Origin: Acidovorax sp. GBBC 1281
Lineage (GTDB): Bacteria; Pseudomonadota; Gammaproteobacteria; Burkholderiales; Burkholderiaceae_C
Reading direction: 5' to 3'
DNA: 64,000 nt
Assembly: GCF_028473645.1 (NCBI RefSeq)
Contig: NZ_CP097269.1
Coordinates: 1,496,001 to 1,560,000 of the forward strand
Program-made: the position numbers and the translations under genes
Shown: one piece after another, positions 1 through 12,144 of the stretch
How the letters are laid out: every line of letters starts with the position of its first letter
How positions within the stretch are numbered: the stretch's first letter is position 1
The notes under the pieces: model-generated
Database searches by the model: none
Told to the model about the DNA's origin: nothing
What the model saw: the letters and a program-made list of their open reading frames with translations, nothing else

Positions 1-966
1 GTACTTGACCGGTGCCGCGGCATCCGACGAGCGGCCCAGCAGCTTGCCGAAGAAGCCGGGGTCCTTCTTCTCGGTGGGCTCGACGTAGCGTACGAAATAG
101 ATGCCCTGGGCACGGTCGCGGTCTTCCACCGTGAAGCCGGTGCGGTCGAGCGCCAGGCCCACGCGGCGCCATGCACGGTCGAAGTTCTCGCCCAGTTCCA
201 CCACGGGCACATTGCCCTGGCGTGCCATGCGAGCCGTGGGCACCTGCTGTGCGGGCGCGGCCGCGATGGCGCGGGACTGCTCCTGGCTCACGCCCAGCTT
301 GACCATCAGGCGGCGCAGGAATTCGGTTTCCAGCTCCGGATCGACCGGGCGGGGCTGCCAGACGGTGCTTTCCTTCTGGGCGGAGGTGTAAACCTCGACC
401 ATGCCGCGGTGGCTGATGAAGATCTCGGTGCTGCCGTTGGGGCCGCGCTCCAGGCGGGTGCGGAACTTGTCGCGCTCGCCGGTGGAGTAGACCGAGTCGA
501 ACACCTTGCCGATGGTGGAGCGGATGATGTCCTGCGGCAGCTTGGCGCGGTTTTCGGCCCAGTCGGTTTCCATGATGCCGAGGTTGGCCTGGTCCTGCAC
601 CAGCACGAAGCCGTTCTCGGTCCAGAAGTCGCGCACCGGGTCCCACAGGACGTCGGCGGGGCGGCTCACGACCAGCCAGCGCTGGTTGCCGTCGCGTTCG
701 ATGCGCACGTCGCCAATGGTGCGCGTGGCCGCGTTCACGGCGCCCACGGGTTTTTGCGACTGGCCGGCCTCGAAGGCGGCTGCCGACACCACGCCACCCG
801 GCACGGCGTAGCGCGAGTCGCGCGAGATCTGGCTCAGGTCCGGCGGCACCTCGAGCGTCGCGCCCTTGGTGGCGCTCTTGTAGTCGATCTTGTCATTCTC
901 CAGGACGGAGCAGGCGGACAGGGCCATGGCAAGGCCCAGCAGGCCCAGGCGGTTGATAGCGTTCAC
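1..966 (-). CDS. bamC: Outer membrane assembly lipoprotein BamC (partial, C-terminus beyond the left edge)
   Basis: BamC is an outer-membrane lipoprotein of the BAM complex, which folds beta-barrel proteins. The visible 322 codons begin with a short signal sequence and a lipobox ending Leu-Ser-Ala-Cys, followed by the typical unstructured N-terminal stretch and the first helix-grip domain. I chose a GTG start at 966 because an AGAGGA ribosome site lies just upstream and the lipobox follows directly. It is downstream of dapA on the same strand with a 57-bp gap, so the two are probably co-transcribed. The reading frame is still open at base 1. Confidence 0.88.
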   Translation of the reverse strand, partial: MNAINRLGLLGLAMALSACSVLENDKIDYKSATKGATLEVPPDLSQISRDSRYAVPGGVVSAAAFEAGQSQKPVGAVNAATRTIGDVRIERDGNQRWLVVSRPADVLWDPVRDFWTENGFVLVQDQANLGIMETDWAENRAKLPQDIIRSTIGKVFDSVYSTGERDKFRTRLERGPNGSTEIFISHRGMVEVYTSAQKESTVWQPRPVDPELETEFLRRLMVKLGVSQEQSRAIAAAPAQQVPTARMARQGNVPVVELGENFDRAWRRVGLALDRTGFTVEDRDRAQGIYFVRYVEPTEKKDPGFFGKLLGRSSDAAAPVKY

Positions 967-1023
967 GCGGAAATCCTCTTTGGTGTCTGGGGAGAGCGGG
1001 GCAGGCAAGGCGGCGGGCCTGAA

Positions 1024-1917
1024 TTACAGCAGGCCGCTGGCGCGAAGGGCGGCTTCCACCACGGCTTCGTTGCCTTGGCTCAGCGGGGTCATGGGCAGGC
1101 GCATCGCGCCGCCGCACCGGCCCAGGCGGTGCATCGCCCACTTCACCGGAATCGGGTTGGCTTCGACGAACAGCTGCTTGTGGGTGGGCATGAGCTGGAA
1201 CTGGATTTCCATGGCGCGGCGCACATCGCCGGCCAGCGCGGCCACGCACAGTTCGTGCATGAGGCGCGGCGCCACGTTGGCGGTCACGCTGATGTTGCCC
1301 TGGCCGCCGCACAGCATGAGCGCCACGGCCGTCGGATCGTCGCCGGAGTACACGGCGAAGCCCTTGGGCACGTCGCGGATCAGCCACTGCGCGCGTTCGA
1401 TGTTGCCGGTGGCTTCCTTGATGCCGATGATGCCGGGCACCTGTGCCAGGCGCAGCACGGTGTCGTGCAGCATATCGGCCACGGAGCGGCCGGGCACGTT
1501 GTACAGCACGATGGGCAGGTCGCCCACCGCTTCGGCGATCGCCTTGAAGTGCTGGTACTGGCCCTCTTGCGTGGGCTTGTTGTAATAGGGCACGACCTGC
1601 AGTTGCGAGTCGGCGCCGACCTTCTTGGCGAAGCGGGCCAGCTCGATGGCCTCGGCCGTGGAGTTGGCGCCGCAGCCGGCCATGATGGGCACGCGCTTGG
1701 CGGCCTGCTCGACGGCCACGCGGATGATTTCGCAGTGTTCTTCGACGTTCACCGTGGGCGACTCGCCGGTGGTTCCCACCACGCCGATGCAGTCGGTGCC
1801 TTCGGCGACGTGCCAGTCGATCAGTTGGCGCAGGGTGGGGTAGTCCACGCTGCCGTCCTCGTGCATGGGGGTGACGAGGGCGACGATGCTTCCGGTGAGA
1901 GAGCTGGGAGGGGTCAT
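1024..1917 (-). CDS. dapA: 4-hydroxy-tetrahydrodipicolinate synthase
   Basis: DapA condenses pyruvate with aspartate semialdehyde, the first step committed to diaminopimelate and lysine. The 297-aa protein has the GTTGES motif that binds pyruvate, the YYNKPTQEG loop, YNVPGR, and the Schiff-base lysine at residue 167 in GIKEATGN. Length matches the family. An in-frame ATG at 1947 would add ten residues, but a possible -10 box (TAGAAT) overlaps that ATG, so I prefer the start at 1917. It leads the pair with bamC. Confidence 0.95.
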   Translation of the reverse strand: MTPPSSLTGSIVALVTPMHEDGSVDYPTLRQLIDWHVAEGTDCIGVVGTTGESPTVNVEEHCEIIRVAVEQAAKRVPIMAGCGANSTAEAIELARFAKKVGADSQLQVVPYYNKPTQEGQYQHFKAIAEAVGDLPIVLYNVPGRSVADMLHDTVLRLAQVPGIIGIKEATGNIERAQWLIRDVPKGFAVYSGDDPTAVALMLCGGQGNISVTANVAPRLMHELCVAALAGDVRRAMEIQFQLMPTHKQLFVEANPIPVKWAMHRLGRCGGAMRLPMTPLSQGNEAVVEAALRASGLL

Positions 1918-1952
1918 GTCCGCGGTGGAAAACGGGTAAAGGAGCATTCTAA

Positions 1953-2510
1953 CTAGAGCGGCGGTGCAAGCCGGTGGCGTGCCGGTGCGGCCCCCTCTTG
2001 CAGCCGGACCGCGGCGATGCGCTGGACGAATCGCTCCGGTGCATCGAGGAAGCCATCTTCATAGGCCACCGTGCACAGACCCGCGCAGGCCTGCAGCAGT
2101 TCCCCGGCCCGCAAGAGAAAGTCCGGCCGGGCCGGGCGGCCGACGGTTTCGTTGCCCGCGGCGAAGGTTTCGTACAGCAGCACGCCGCCGGGCGCGACGC
2201 TGGCCACCAGCGTGGGCAGGAGCGGCCGCCACAGGTACCGGGTGACGACCACGGCGCCGAAGGTGCAGCCTGCCAACGGCCAGGGCCCGGCTTCGATGTC
2301 CGCGCAGAGGATTTCGCCCAGCCCCCGCAATTGGGCCAGCGCGTCGGGGTCGCGGTCCACGCCGGTCACGGGATGCCCGCGCCCCTGGAGCCAGCGCAGG
2401 TGCCGGCCGCTGCCGCAGGCCACGTCCAGCACGCTGGCGCCGGGCGGCACGAGGTGGGCCCAGCGCTGGATCCACTCCGAAGGTGGTTCAAGACCCTGCG
2501 GCGCCGGCAT
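1953..2510 (-). CDS. Class I SAM-dependent methyltransferase
   Basis: A 185-aa protein with a Rossmann-type methyltransferase core. Motif I reads [12 protein letters not shown] (residues ~27-38), followed by an acidic residue at the end of strand beta-2 (TGVDRD) and a [10 protein letters not shown] segment that fits motif II/III. It resembles TehB-like or UbiE-like small methyltransferases of unknown substrate. The start codon at 2510 sits at the edge of a dispersed GCTAT repeat and I see no Shine-Dalgarno sequence before it. It ends 36 bp from the dapA start region. The substrate cannot be named. Confidence 0.8.
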   Translation of the reverse strand: MPAPQGLEPPSEWIQRWAHLVPPGASVLDVACGSGRHLRWLQGRGHPVTGVDRDPDALAQLRGLGEILCADIEAGPWPLAGCTFGAVVVTRYLWRPLLPTLVASVAPGGVLLYETFAAGNETVGRPARPDFLLRAGELLQACAGLCTVAYEDGFLDAPERFVQRIAAVRLQEGAAPARHRLAPPL

Positions 2511-2529
2511 TTGCTATGAAAATAATAGC
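2510..2529. repeat. Dispersed GCTAT-N7-ATAGC repeat, copy 1
   Basis: Imperfect palindrome TTTGCTAT, then 7 bases, then ATAGC. It is one of about eight related copies in the window. The last base of the methyltransferase start codon (2508-2510) is the first base of this copy. Confidence 0.6.
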
Positions 2530-2576
2530 TGTCATGGCAATGAAATCAACGGCATGAGGGCGATTGGGCACCATTT

Positions 2577-2747
2577 TCAGAAGCAGGCCCACAGCTGGTC
2601 GGCCATCATCACCACGAAGTCCGGCTCCGCATACAGGAGGAACACGGCGGCCAGCAGCACCGCGCCGGCGGCGCCCCAGGCCCACGCCCGGCGGACGCGG
2701 GCAGGGCCCGGCAGCGGGCGATGCGACGGGTGCGAGGTCAATGGCAT
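2577..2747 (-). CDS. Small single-pass membrane protein next to an MFS carrier
   Basis: A 56-aa reading frame with a basic N-terminus rich in Arg and Pro, one hydrophobic segment (residues ~26-41) and a C-terminal tail ending in WACF. Its ATG lies 13 bp after the stop codon of the MFS gene on the same strand, with a weak AAGG site. I infer co-expression with the carrier. Small accessory subunits are known beside some MFS transporters, but I cannot show that this is one. No function is assigned. Confidence 0.55.
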   Translation of the reverse strand: MPLTSHPSHRPLPGPARVRRAWAWGAAGAVLLAAVFLLYAEPDFVVMMADQLWACF

Positions 2748-2759
2748 GGTCAGCGCCTT

Positions 2760-3980
2760 TCAGGCCGAGGCCGGTTGCGGCGCCCGGGGGATCGGGCTTT
2801 CCTTGACCGGCAGGTTCACCAGTCCGGCCAGCACGCCCAGGCCGATGGCCAGGTACCAGACCAGGTCGTAGCTGCCGGTGGTGTCGTACAGATAGCCCCC
2901 CAGCCAGACACCCAGGAAGCTGCCGATCTGGTGGCTGAAAAACACGAACCCGCCCAGCATGGACAGGTGCTGCACGCCGAAGATCTGCGCCACCGTGGCG
3001 TTGGTGGGCGGGATGGTGGACAGCCACAGCACGCCCATCACCGCCGAGAACACGTACACCGACAGGGGCGACAGCGGCACCAGCAGGAACACGCTGATCG
3101 CCACGGCCCGGGCGAGGTAGATGAAGGCGAGGATGTAGCGCTTGGGATTGCGCTGGCCCAGCGTGCCGGCGATGTACGTGCCGAACACGTTGAACAGACC
3201 GATCAGCGCCAGCGCGTAGCTGGCCACCTGCGGCGACATGCCGTGGTCCTTGAGGTAGCTGGGCATGTGCACGCCGATGAACACCACCTGGAAGCCGCAG
3301 ACGAAGTAGCCCGCCGTCAGCATCAGGAAGCTCGGGTAGCGCAGCGCCTCGCCCATCGCCTGGCCCACCGTCTGCGAGCGCGCGGTGGCGGTGCGGCTTC
3401 GAAAGCCCGGCTCGCGCAGGCCGAAGGCCAGCGGCACGATCAGCAGCACCATGGCCGAGAGCACCAGCAGCGCCTCCTGCCAGCCCAGGCGCACGATGAG
3501 TTGGCCCTCCACCGGCACCATCAGGAACTGCCCGAACGAGCCGGCCGCCGCCGCCACGCCCATGGCCCAGGAGCGCCTCTCCGGGGCGATCTGCCGGCCC
3601 AGCACGCCGTAGATGACCGCATAGGTGGTGCCCGCCTGCGCCGCGCCGATCAGCACGCCCGCGGTCAGGGCGAAGAGCGCCGGCGTGGGCGACAGGGCCA
3701 TGCCGACCAGGCCCAGGCCGTACAGCACGGCCCCGCCGATCAGCACGCGGAAGGCGCCGAACCGGTCGGCCGCCATGCCCGCGAAGATGCCGAAGCAGCC
3801 CCAGGCGAGGTTCTGCACCGCGATGGCCAGCGCGAACGACTGGCGGGTCCAGCCCATGTCCTGGATGATGGGCTGCAGCCACAGCCCGAAGCCGTGGCGG
3901 ATGCCCATGGACAGTGTGACGATGGCGGCGCCGCACACCAATACCTGGGCCATGGACAATTTCTGGGGGTCTTGAGGCAT
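2760..3980 (-). CDS. Major facilitator superfamily transporter
   Basis: A 406-aa inner-membrane carrier with about twelve hydrophobic segments. The family signature between helices 2 and 3 is visible (GMAADRFGAFRV), and the N-terminal half resembles monocarboxylate or oxalate/formate-type MFS proteins (GIRHGFGLWLQPI). I placed the start at 3980; an upstream ATG at 4046 would add a 22-residue hydrophilic leader rich in Arg. No Shine-Dalgarno is evident, and a TACATT box sits just six bases before the ATG. The substrate is unknown. It is transcribed away from parE. Confidence 0.85.
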   Translation of the reverse strand: MPQDPQKLSMAQVLVCGAAIVTLSMGIRHGFGLWLQPIIQDMGWTRQSFALAIAVQNLAWGCFGIFAGMAADRFGAFRVLIGGAVLYGLGLVGMALSPTPALFALTAGVLIGAAQAGTTYAVIYGVLGRQIAPERRSWAMGVAAAAGSFGQFLMVPVEGQLIVRLGWQEALLVLSAMVLLIVPLAFGLREPGFRSRTATARSQTVGQAMGEALRYPSFLMLTAGYFVCGFQVVFIGVHMPSYLKDHGMSPQVASYALALIGLFNVFGTYIAGTLGQRNPKRYILAFIYLARAVAISVFLLVPLSPLSVYVFSAVMGVLWLSTIPPTNATVAQIFGVQHLSMLGGFVFFSHQIGSFLGVWLGGYLYDTTGSYDLVWYLAIGLGVLAGLVNLPVKESPIPRAPQPASA

Positions 3981-4103
3981 CCGGCAAATGTAGCCAAAGC
4001 GGCGCATCCGCGTGCACGCCTTCGCGACCCATTCCACCGCGGGCATCGGCGGCGGGTGAAAAGAAGGCTGGGTTTATATCCAGCCCATCCGGACCTGCGG
4101 CAC

Positions 4104-4109
4104 TACAAT
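4104..4109 (+). promoter_or_regulatory. Possible -10 box of parE
   Basis: TACAAT lies eight bases before the parE ATG, and there is no ribosome site between them. If this is the -10 element, transcription would begin at or within a base or two of the start codon, giving a leaderless message. No good -35 is visible at 17 bp. Weak evidence. Confidence 0.3.
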
Positions 4110-4117
4110 CCGCCCCC

Positions 4118-6100
<1,983 letters not shown>

Positions 6101-6103
6101 GCC

Positions 6104-6952
6104 ATGGCCTGGCGCGACCGGTTCGGACGTTCGGGCCTTTCTGGCCTCTGGCGCATGGTTTGCGCCGGCATGCTGCTATTGTTTTTGCAGCAAACGGCGC
6201 GCGCCGACCTGTGGGCCTATGTGGACGAGCGCGGCGTGACCCACTTCGCGGCCGAGCAGGTGGACGGGCGCTACGGGCTGTTCTTTCGCGGCAACGATTT
6301 CGACTCCACCCGCGACGGCCCTGCCGCGGCATCCGCGGGCGCCACCGCGGCCACGCCGTCCGGCGCCCGGCTGCTGGCGTTCTTCGACATCTCCCCCGAC
6401 TACAAGCGCGTCAAGCACCACCTGCGCGCATCGGCCAGCCAGAACGGCGTGGACTATGAACTGCTGCAGGCATTGATCGCCACCGAATCGGGCTTCGACG
6501 CGCGCGCCGTATCGCCCAAGGGCGCGGTGGGGCTGATGCAGCTCATGCCGGCCACGGCGTCCCGCTTCGGCGTGGCGGGCGAGGCGCGCCGCTCGGTGGA
6601 GCAAAAGCTCACCGAGCCGGCGATCAACGTGTCCGCCGGCACGCGCTACCTGCGGCACCTGCTGGACCTCTTCGATGGCCGCACCGATCTGGCGCTGGCC
6701 GCCTACAACGCGGGCGAGGGCGCGGTGCAGCGCGCCGGCAACCGCATTCCGGCCTACCGCGAAACGCAGAACTACGTGAAAAGCGTGCTGGGCCTGTATG
6801 CCCAGCTCAAGCCCCCGGCACCGCTGCTGGCCCACCGGGCCACGCCGGGCCGGGTGCGCATGGAACTGGGCGCCGGTTCCGATGACACCCCTTCCCAAAG
6901 CGCTGCGGCCGGCCTGCCGGCCCGCACCGTCGGCGCCCCGCGCGCCCCTTGA
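6104..6952 (+). CDS. Lytic murein transglycosylase (SLT domain) with N-terminal DUF4124-like segment
   Basis: A 282-aa exported peptidoglycan-cleaving enzyme. Residues 1-35 form a signal peptide ending in ARA. Residues ~36-60 resemble DUF4124 ([16 protein letters not shown]). Residues ~105-230 are an SLT domain with the catalytic glutamate at 128 ([14 protein letters not shown]), GLMQLMP and the AYNAGEGAV motif. The C-terminus is low-complexity Pro/Ala. It starts 3 bp after the parE stop and ends 15 bp before parC, so it is very likely translated from the same message. Confidence 0.9.
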   Translation: MAWRDRFGRSGLSGLWRMVCAGMLLLFLQQTARADLWAYVDERGVTHFAAEQVDGRYGLFFRGNDFDSTRDGPAAASAGATAATPSGARLLAFFDISPDYKRVKHHLRASASQNGVDYELLQALIATESGFDARAVSPKGAVGLMQLMPATASRFGVAGEARRSVEQKLTEPAINVSAGTRYLRHLLDLFDGRTDLALAAYNAGEGAVQRAGNRIPAYRETQNYVKSVLGLYAQLKPPAPLLAHRATPGRVRMELGAGSDDTPSQSAAAGLPARTVGAPRAP

Positions 6953-6967
6953 CCTTCGATTTCCCGA

Positions 6968-9319
6968 ATGAGCGACCAAACCCCTCTCGATCTTTCCCCG
7001 CCCGAATCGGACGACAGCCTGGGCCTGGCCGGCTACGCCCAGCGCGCCTACCTGGAATACGCCCTGTCCGTGGTCAAGGGCCGCGCGCTGCCCGACGTGT
7101 GCGACGGCCTCAAGCCCGTGCAGCGCCGCATCCTCTATTCCATGGACCGCATGGGCCTGGGCTATTCGGGCCCGACCCGCAACGTGGCGGCCAAGCCGGT
7201 CAAGAGCGCCCGCGTGGTGGGCGACGTGCTGGGCCGTTTCCACCCCCACGGCGACCAGTCGGCCTACGACGCGCTGGTGCGCCTGGCGCAGGACTTCAAC
7301 CAGCGCTACCCGCTGATCGACGGGCAGGGCAACTTCGGTAGCCGCGACGGCGACGGCGCCGCGGCCATGCGCTACACCGAGGCGCGGCTGTCGCGCATCA
7401 CCAGCCTGCTGCTCGACGAGATCGACGAGGGCACGGTCGATTTCATGCCCAACTACGACGGCAGCACGCAGGAGCCGCGCCAGCTGCCCGCGCGCCTGCC
7501 GTTCGCGCTGCTCAACGGCGCCAGCGGCATCGCAGTGGGCCTGGCGACCGAAATCCCGAGCCACAACCTGCGCGAGATCGCCGATGCCTGCGTGGCGCTC
7601 ATCAAGGCACCGCAGCTGTCCGAGGCGGAGCTGATGGCCATCGTGCCCGGGCCGGACTACCCCGGCGGCGGCCAGATCATCAGCACGGCGGGCGACATCG
7701 CCGACGCCTACCGCACGGGGCGCGGCAGCCTCAAGGTGCGCGCGCGCTGGAAGATCGAAGACCTCGCGCGCGGCCAGTGGCAGCTCATCGTGACCGAGCT
7801 GCCGCCCGGCGTCAGCACGCAGAAGGTGCTGGAGGAGATCGAGGAGATCACCAACCCCAAGGTCAAGGCCGGCAAGAAGGCCCTGTCGCAGGACCAGGTG
7901 CAGCTCAAAGGCAGCGTGCTGGCCGTGCTCGATGCCGTGCGCGACGAGTCCAGCAAGGACGCACCGGTGCGCCTGGTGTTCGAACCCAAGACCGGCAAGG
8001 TGCCGCAGCAGGAACTGATCACCACGCTGCTGGCGCACACCAGCCTGGAGACCTCCTCGCCCATCAACCTGACCATGGTGGGGCTGGACGGCAAGCCGGT
8101 GCAGAAGTCGCTGCGCAAGATGCTGGAGGAATGGATCGCCTTCCGCCAGGGCACCATCGTGCGGCGCTCGCAGCACCGCCTGGGCAAGGTGCTGGACCGC
8201 ATCCACATCCTCGAAGGGCGGCAGATCGTGCTGCTCAACATCGACGAGGTGATCGCCATCATCCGCGCGAGCGACGAGCCCAAGGCGGCGCTGATCGCGC
8301 GCTTCGCGCTGTCGGACCGGCAGGCCGAGGACATCCTGGAAATCCGCCTGCGCCAGCTGGCGCGGCTGGAGGCCATCAAGATCGAGCAGGAGCTGAAGGA
8401 GCTGCGCGCCGAGCAGGGCAAGCTGGAGGACATCCTGGGCAACCCTGGTTCGCTGCGGCGCCTGATGATCCGGGAGATCGAGGCCGACGCCAAGACCTTC
8501 GCCGATGCGCGCCGCACGCTCATCCAGGCCGAGAAGAAGGCCATCGCGGAGGTGCGCGTGGTGGACGAGCCCGTGACCGTGGTCGTCTCGCAAAAGGGCT
8601 GGGTGCGCGCGCGCAGCGGCCATGGGCACGAGCCGGGCAGCTTCGCCTTCAAGGCGGGCGACGGCCTGTATGCCACCTTCGAATGCCGCACGGTCGACAC
8701 GCTGCTGGCCTTCGGCAGCAACGGCCGGGTGTATTCGGTGGCGGTGTCGCTGCTGCCCGGCGCGCGCGGCGACGGCCAGCCGGTCACCACGCTCATCGAG
8801 CTGGAGTCGGGCACGCAACTGCTGCATTACTTCGCCGGGCCGGCGGTCGCCACGCTGCTGCTGGCGGGGTCGGGCGGCTACGGCTTCCTCGCCTCGGTCG
8901 AGAACATGACGGCGCGCCAGCGGGGCGGCAAGGCCTTCCTCTCGCTGGGCGAGGGCGAGACCGTGTGCCGCCCGTCCCATGCCTGGGGCACCAGTGGTGC
9001 GCAACTGCTGGCGCCGGCCACGCACGTGGCCTGCGCATCGGCGGGCGGGCGCATCCTGACGTTCGAGATCGGCGAACTCAAGACCATGGCCAACGGCGGC
9101 CGTGGCCTGATGCTGATCGACCTGGAGCCGAAGGACACGTTGGCGGGCGCAGTGGCGTACACGCGCAGCATTCGCCTGGAAGGCCTGGGGCGCGGCGGCA
9201 AGGAGCGCGAGGAGACGCTGGAGATCCGCTCGCTGAACAACGCCCGCTCGCCGCGCGGGCGCAAGGGCAAGGCCGCCGATCTGGGCTTCAAGCCGTCGGC
9301 GGTGTTCCGGGTCGAATAA
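6968..9319 (+). CDS. parC: DNA topoisomerase IV subunit A
   Basis: ParC is the DNA-cleaving subunit of topoisomerase IV. The 783-aa protein carries the active-site tyrosine at 136 in [10 protein letters not shown], the [12 protein letters not shown] winged-helix region, a coiled tower domain and a C-terminal beta-pinwheel. In the quinolone-resistance region the residue matching E. coli Ser80 is Gln97 and the one matching Glu84 is Asp101. It follows the transglycosylase by 15 bp. Confidence 0.95.
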   Translation: MSDQTPLDLSPPESDDSLGLAGYAQRAYLEYALSVVKGRALPDVCDGLKPVQRRILYSMDRMGLGYSGPTRNVAAKPVKSARVVGDVLGRFHPHGDQSAYDALVRLAQDFNQRYPLIDGQGNFGSRDGDGAAAMRYTEARLSRITSLLLDEIDEGTVDFMPNYDGSTQEPRQLPARLPFALLNGASGIAVGLATEIPSHNLREIADACVALIKAPQLSEAELMAIVPGPDYPGGGQIISTAGDIADAYRTGRGSLKVRARWKIEDLARGQWQLIVTELPPGVSTQKVLEEIEEITNPKVKAGKKALSQDQVQLKGSVLAVLDAVRDESSKDAPVRLVFEPKTGKVPQQELITTLLAHTSLETSSPINLTMVGLDGKPVQKSLRKMLEEWIAFRQGTIVRRSQHRLGKVLDRIHILEGRQIVLLNIDEVIAIIRASDEPKAALIARFALSDRQAEDILEIRLRQLARLEAIKIEQELKELRAEQGKLEDILGNPGSLRRLMIREIEADAKTFADARRTLIQAEKKAIAEVRVVDEPVTVVVSQKGWVRARSGHGHEPGSFAFKAGDGLYATFECRTVDTLLAFGSNGRVYSVAVSLLPGARGDGQPVTTLIELESGTQLLHYFAGPAVATLLLAGSGGYGFLASVENMTARQRGGKAFLSLGEGETVCRPSHAWGTSGAQLLAPATHVACASAGGRILTFEIGELKTMANGGRGLMLIDLEPKDTLAGAVAYTRSIRLEGLGRGGKEREETLEIRSLNNARSPRGRKGKAADLGFKPSAVFRVE

Positions 9320-9349
9320 CCTGTTGCGGCGGGCCCCCGGCGCCCGCCT

Positions 9350-9395
9350 GCCGCCTTGTGCAGCGCACAAGGGTTTTCGCGCTGCACAAGGCGGC
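9350..9395. repeat. Perfect 17-bp inverted repeat between parC and the chemoreceptor gene
   Basis: GCCGCCTTGTGCAGCGC (9350-9366) is matched exactly by its reverse complement at 9379-9395, with a 12-base loop containing GGGTTTTC. No T-run follows, so it is not a classic intrinsic terminator. It may end parC transcription or form a leader structure before the chemoreceptor. Confidence 0.6.
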
Positions 9396-9454
9396 TCAAC
9401 CGTTGGCACCATGGAGCTCTCTCTGGTGGTTGCTGGAGCGAACGGAGATCGGCC

Positions 9455-11335
9455 ATGAAAAATCTGCGCATTTCCCACAAGCTGTGGGGGGCCGTCGTCG
9501 CGATCGTGATCGCACTGGCCGCCGTGGTCGGTACCTCGGCCTATCGCTCGGCCGCCACGCAGGCGCGCTCCGCGCAGGTCACGGCCGACATGGCCATGCG
9601 GGTCGAGGCGGCCCTGCGCTGGGCCGGGCTCACCGAGACCAACGCCGCGCGCACGCAGGCCATCATCGTGAGCAGCGACCCGGCCATGGAGGCGGAGTTC
9701 AAGGACCTGATCGCCGCCACCTCCGCGCAGATCACCGAGGTGCAGAAATCGCTGGAGGCCTTGCCGCTCTCGGAGGCCGACAAGGCGCAGATGGCCGCCA
9801 TCGTCGCCGCCCGCAAGACGATGACCGAGCTGCGTGCGCGGGCGCGGCAATTGAAGGCCGACGGCCAGCAGGCCGAAGCGACGGCGCTGGTCAAGCAAAG
9901 CTACAGCCCGGCGGTGGCCGCCTACCTGCAGACCCTGCGCGACTTCGTGCAGCTGCAGCAGCGCAACGCCCAGGCCGGGCAGCAGGCTGTGGCGGCCGAG
10001 CGGCTGGTGACCGTGCGCGTGGGTGCCCTGGCCGTGGCGCTGCTGGTGGCGTGCATGGTGGCGGGTGCTTATGTGCTGATCCGCAGCATCCAGCAGCCGC
10101 TGGCCGAGGCCAACGCGCTGGCCGCGCGCATCGCGGGCGGCGACCTGAGCGCCACGCAGACCTCGGTGCGCGGCGACGAGCTGGGCGATCTGCTGCGTTC
10201 GCTGCAGACCATGGGCGACTCGCTGGGCCGCATGGTGCAGCAGGTGCGCCGCAGCACCGACAGCATCGCCATCGCGAGCGCGGAGATCGCCGCGGGCAAC
10301 CAGGACCTGTCCGCGCGCACCGAGCAGACGTCCAGCAACCTGCAGCAGACCGCTGCGACCATGGAGCAGTTCTCCAGCACCCTGCAGCAAAGCGCCGGCA
10401 GCGCCCGCGAGGCCAGCGGCCTGGCCGAAGGCGCTTCGGGCGTTGCGCGGCGTGGCGGCGAGGTGGTGGCGCAGGTGGTGTCCACGATGGAGGAGATCCA
10501 GCAAAGCAGCCGCAAGATCGAGGACATCATCGGCGTGATCGACGGCATCGCCTTCCAGACCAACATCCTGGCGCTCAACGCCGCCGTGGAGGCGGCGCGT
10601 GCGGGCGAGCAGGGCCGGGGCTTCGCCGTGGTGGCGGGCGAGGTGCGCCTGCTGGCCGGGCGCAGCGCCGAGGCCGCGCGCGAGATCAAGGGCCTGATCG
10701 GCGCCTCCGTGGAGCGGGTGCATGCGGGCTCGCGCCTGGTGCAGGACGCGGGCGCCACGATGGCGGACATCGTGCAGTCCGTGCAGCGCGTGACCGACAT
10801 GATCGGCGAGGTCACGGCCGCGACGTCGCAGCAAAGCGCCGGCATCTCGCAGGTGAACCAGGCCGTGGGCCACCTGGACCAGATGACCCAGCAGAACGCG
10901 GCGCTGGTGGAAGAAAGCGCCGCGGCCGCCCAGAGCCTGCGCGAGCAGGCGGACCAGTTGACCCGCACCGTGTCGGTGTTCCGGGTGGATCACGGGGCGG
11001 GTTTTGCGCCGGGCGCCGCGGCGGCGCAGGCCCCGGTGGCCGCGCCGACAGCGCGTCTGACACCGCGTCCGGCACCGAGCACGCCACCGCGTCCGGCGCC
11101 GCGTGCCGTTGCCGCACCGGCGAAGGCGCCGGCCAAAGTGCCGACCCAGGGGCCCAGGCCAACGCCCGCGCCTGCGCTCCAGGCGGCAGGCGCACCGGTC
11201 AGCGCAGCGGCCGCGGGAGGCCGCCCCGCGCCTGCCAGCCCGCCCTCATCGAAGGGCAGCGCGCCCGCCCCGAAGCCCGCAGCCGCCGCGCGCGCGACGG
11301 CGGGCGGTGGGGACGACGACTGGACGTCGTTCTAG
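9455..11335 (+). CDS. Methyl-accepting chemotaxis protein with long Pro/Ala tail and C-terminal DDWTSF
   Basis: A 626-aa transmembrane chemoreceptor. It has one membrane helix at ~10-30, a periplasmic four-helix ligand domain, a second helix at ~189-210, a HAMP domain, and the conserved signalling hairpin ([20 protein letters not shown]). The usual FAVVASEVR reads FAVVAGEVR here. Residues ~510-615 form a disordered Pro/Ala linker that ends in DDDWTSF, a W-x-x-F tail like the CheR/CheB tether of Tar and Tsr. The ATG at 9455 has GGAG upstream. The ligand is unknown. Confidence 0.9.
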   Translation: MKNLRISHKLWGAVVAIVIALAAVVGTSAYRSAATQARSAQVTADMAMRVEAALRWAGLTETNAARTQAIIVSSDPAMEAEFKDLIAATSAQITEVQKSLEALPLSEADKAQMAAIVAARKTMTELRARARQLKADGQQAEATALVKQSYSPAVAAYLQTLRDFVQLQQRNAQAGQQAVAAERLVTVRVGALAVALLVACMVAGAYVLIRSIQQPLAEANALAARIAGGDLSATQTSVRGDELGDLLRSLQTMGDSLGRMVQQVRRSTDSIAIASAEIAAGNQDLSARTEQTSSNLQQTAATMEQFSSTLQQSAGSAREASGLAEGASGVARRGGEVVAQVVSTMEEIQQSSRKIEDIIGVIDGIAFQTNILALNAAVEAARAGEQGRGFAVVAGEVRLLAGRSAEAAREIKGLIGASVERVHAGSRLVQDAGATMADIVQSVQRVTDMIGEVTAATSQQSAGISQVNQAVGHLDQMTQQNAALVEESAAAAQSLREQADQLTRTVSVFRVDHGAGFAPGAAAAQAPVAAPTARLTPRPAPSTPPRPAPRAVAAPAKAPAKVPTQGPRPTPAPALQAAGAPVSAAAAGGRPAPASPPSSKGSAPAPKPAAAARATAGGGDDDWTSF

Positions 11336-11362
11336 GGAAGCATTGACACGCACCGGCTGCGA

Positions 11363-11386
11363 AGCCCCCGATGCATCAGGGGGGCT
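11363..11386. terminator. Hairpin between convergent genes
   Basis: AGCCCCCGATG pairs with CATCAGGGGGGCT, leaving a two-base bulge. It lies between the convergent chemoreceptor and RidA genes. There is no U-run on either strand, so termination is inferred from position and structure. The rest of 11387-11531 holds no recognisable gene. Confidence 0.45.
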
Positions 11387-11531
11387 GCCGGCCGTGGGGC
11401 CACCGCGAGGGGGGCCGTCGAAAGCAGGGGTGACCCGCAGCGCGAGCGGGTCCCGGTCTCGACGGGGTGGGCGCCCCAGGCCCAGGCCCAGGCCTGCGCC
11501 AGCCACCCCTCGCGCGAACGAGGGCGCGCGA

Positions 11532-11990
11532 TCAGCCCAGTTCGGCGATCAATTCGATTTCCACGCAGGCGCCCATGGGGATCTGCGCCACGCCGAAGGC
11601 GCTGCGGGCGTGCACGCCCTTGTCGCCGAACACCTGGCCGAACAGTTCGCTCGCGCCGTTGGTCACCAGATGCTGTTCGGTGAACTCGCCCGTCGAATTG
11701 ACCAGGCTCATCACCTTGACGATGCGCTTGACCCGGTTCAGGTCGCCGCCGGTGGCCGCATGCAGCGTGCCCAGCAGGTCGATGGCCACGGCCCGCGCGG
11801 CCGCCTTGCCTTCTTCGGTGGTGATGCTGCGGCCGAACTGCGCGGCCCAGGGCTTGCCGTCCTTGCGCGCGATGTGCCCGCTCAGGAACACCAGGTTGCC
11901 GGTCTGCACATAGGGCACGTAGGCCGCGGCGGGGACCGAGACGGGGGGCAGGGTGATGTCGAGTTCTTTCAGCTTGTCGTAAACGCTCAT
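11532..11990 (-). CDS. RidA/YjgF/UK114 family protein
   Basis: A 152-aa member of the Rid family. RidA proper hydrolyses reactive enamine/imine intermediates made by PLP enzymes. The C-terminal block ARSAFGVAQIPMGACVEIE carries the arginine and the acidic pair typical of the active site. It is longer than classical RidA (~128 aa) and matches the longer subgroup found in proteobacteria, whose substrates are less certain. The start at 11990 has a clear AAGGA site. It lies between two chemoreceptor genes with no evident link to them. Confidence 0.88.
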   Translation of the reverse strand: MSVYDKLKELDITLPPVSVPAAAYVPYVQTGNLVFLSGHIARKDGKPWAAQFGRSITTEEGKAAARAVAIDLLGTLHAATGGDLNRVKRIVKVMSLVNSTGEFTEQHLVTNGASELFGQVFGDKGVHARSAFGVAQIPMGACVEIELIAELG

Positions 11991-12144
11991 GGTGTTCCTT
12001 GGCAACGGGAGGAGTGAGAAGGCAGAAAAAGGCCGCAAGCCCGGGGGCCTGCGGCGCAGCGCGCAAGTGTTGCACAACCGGCTGGCGGTTCTCTGCGTTC
12101 GTCGTTCCTCGCGGCCGCCCTGGGCGGCGGCGGCGCCCATTCGC

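Noticed and set aside
6176..10993. A 1605-codon open frame on the minus strand opposite the transglycosylase, parC and chemoreceptor genes
   Set aside because: It is antisense to three well-supported genes, is rich in His, Gly, Arg and Leu from the complement of GC-rich codons, and shows no domain.
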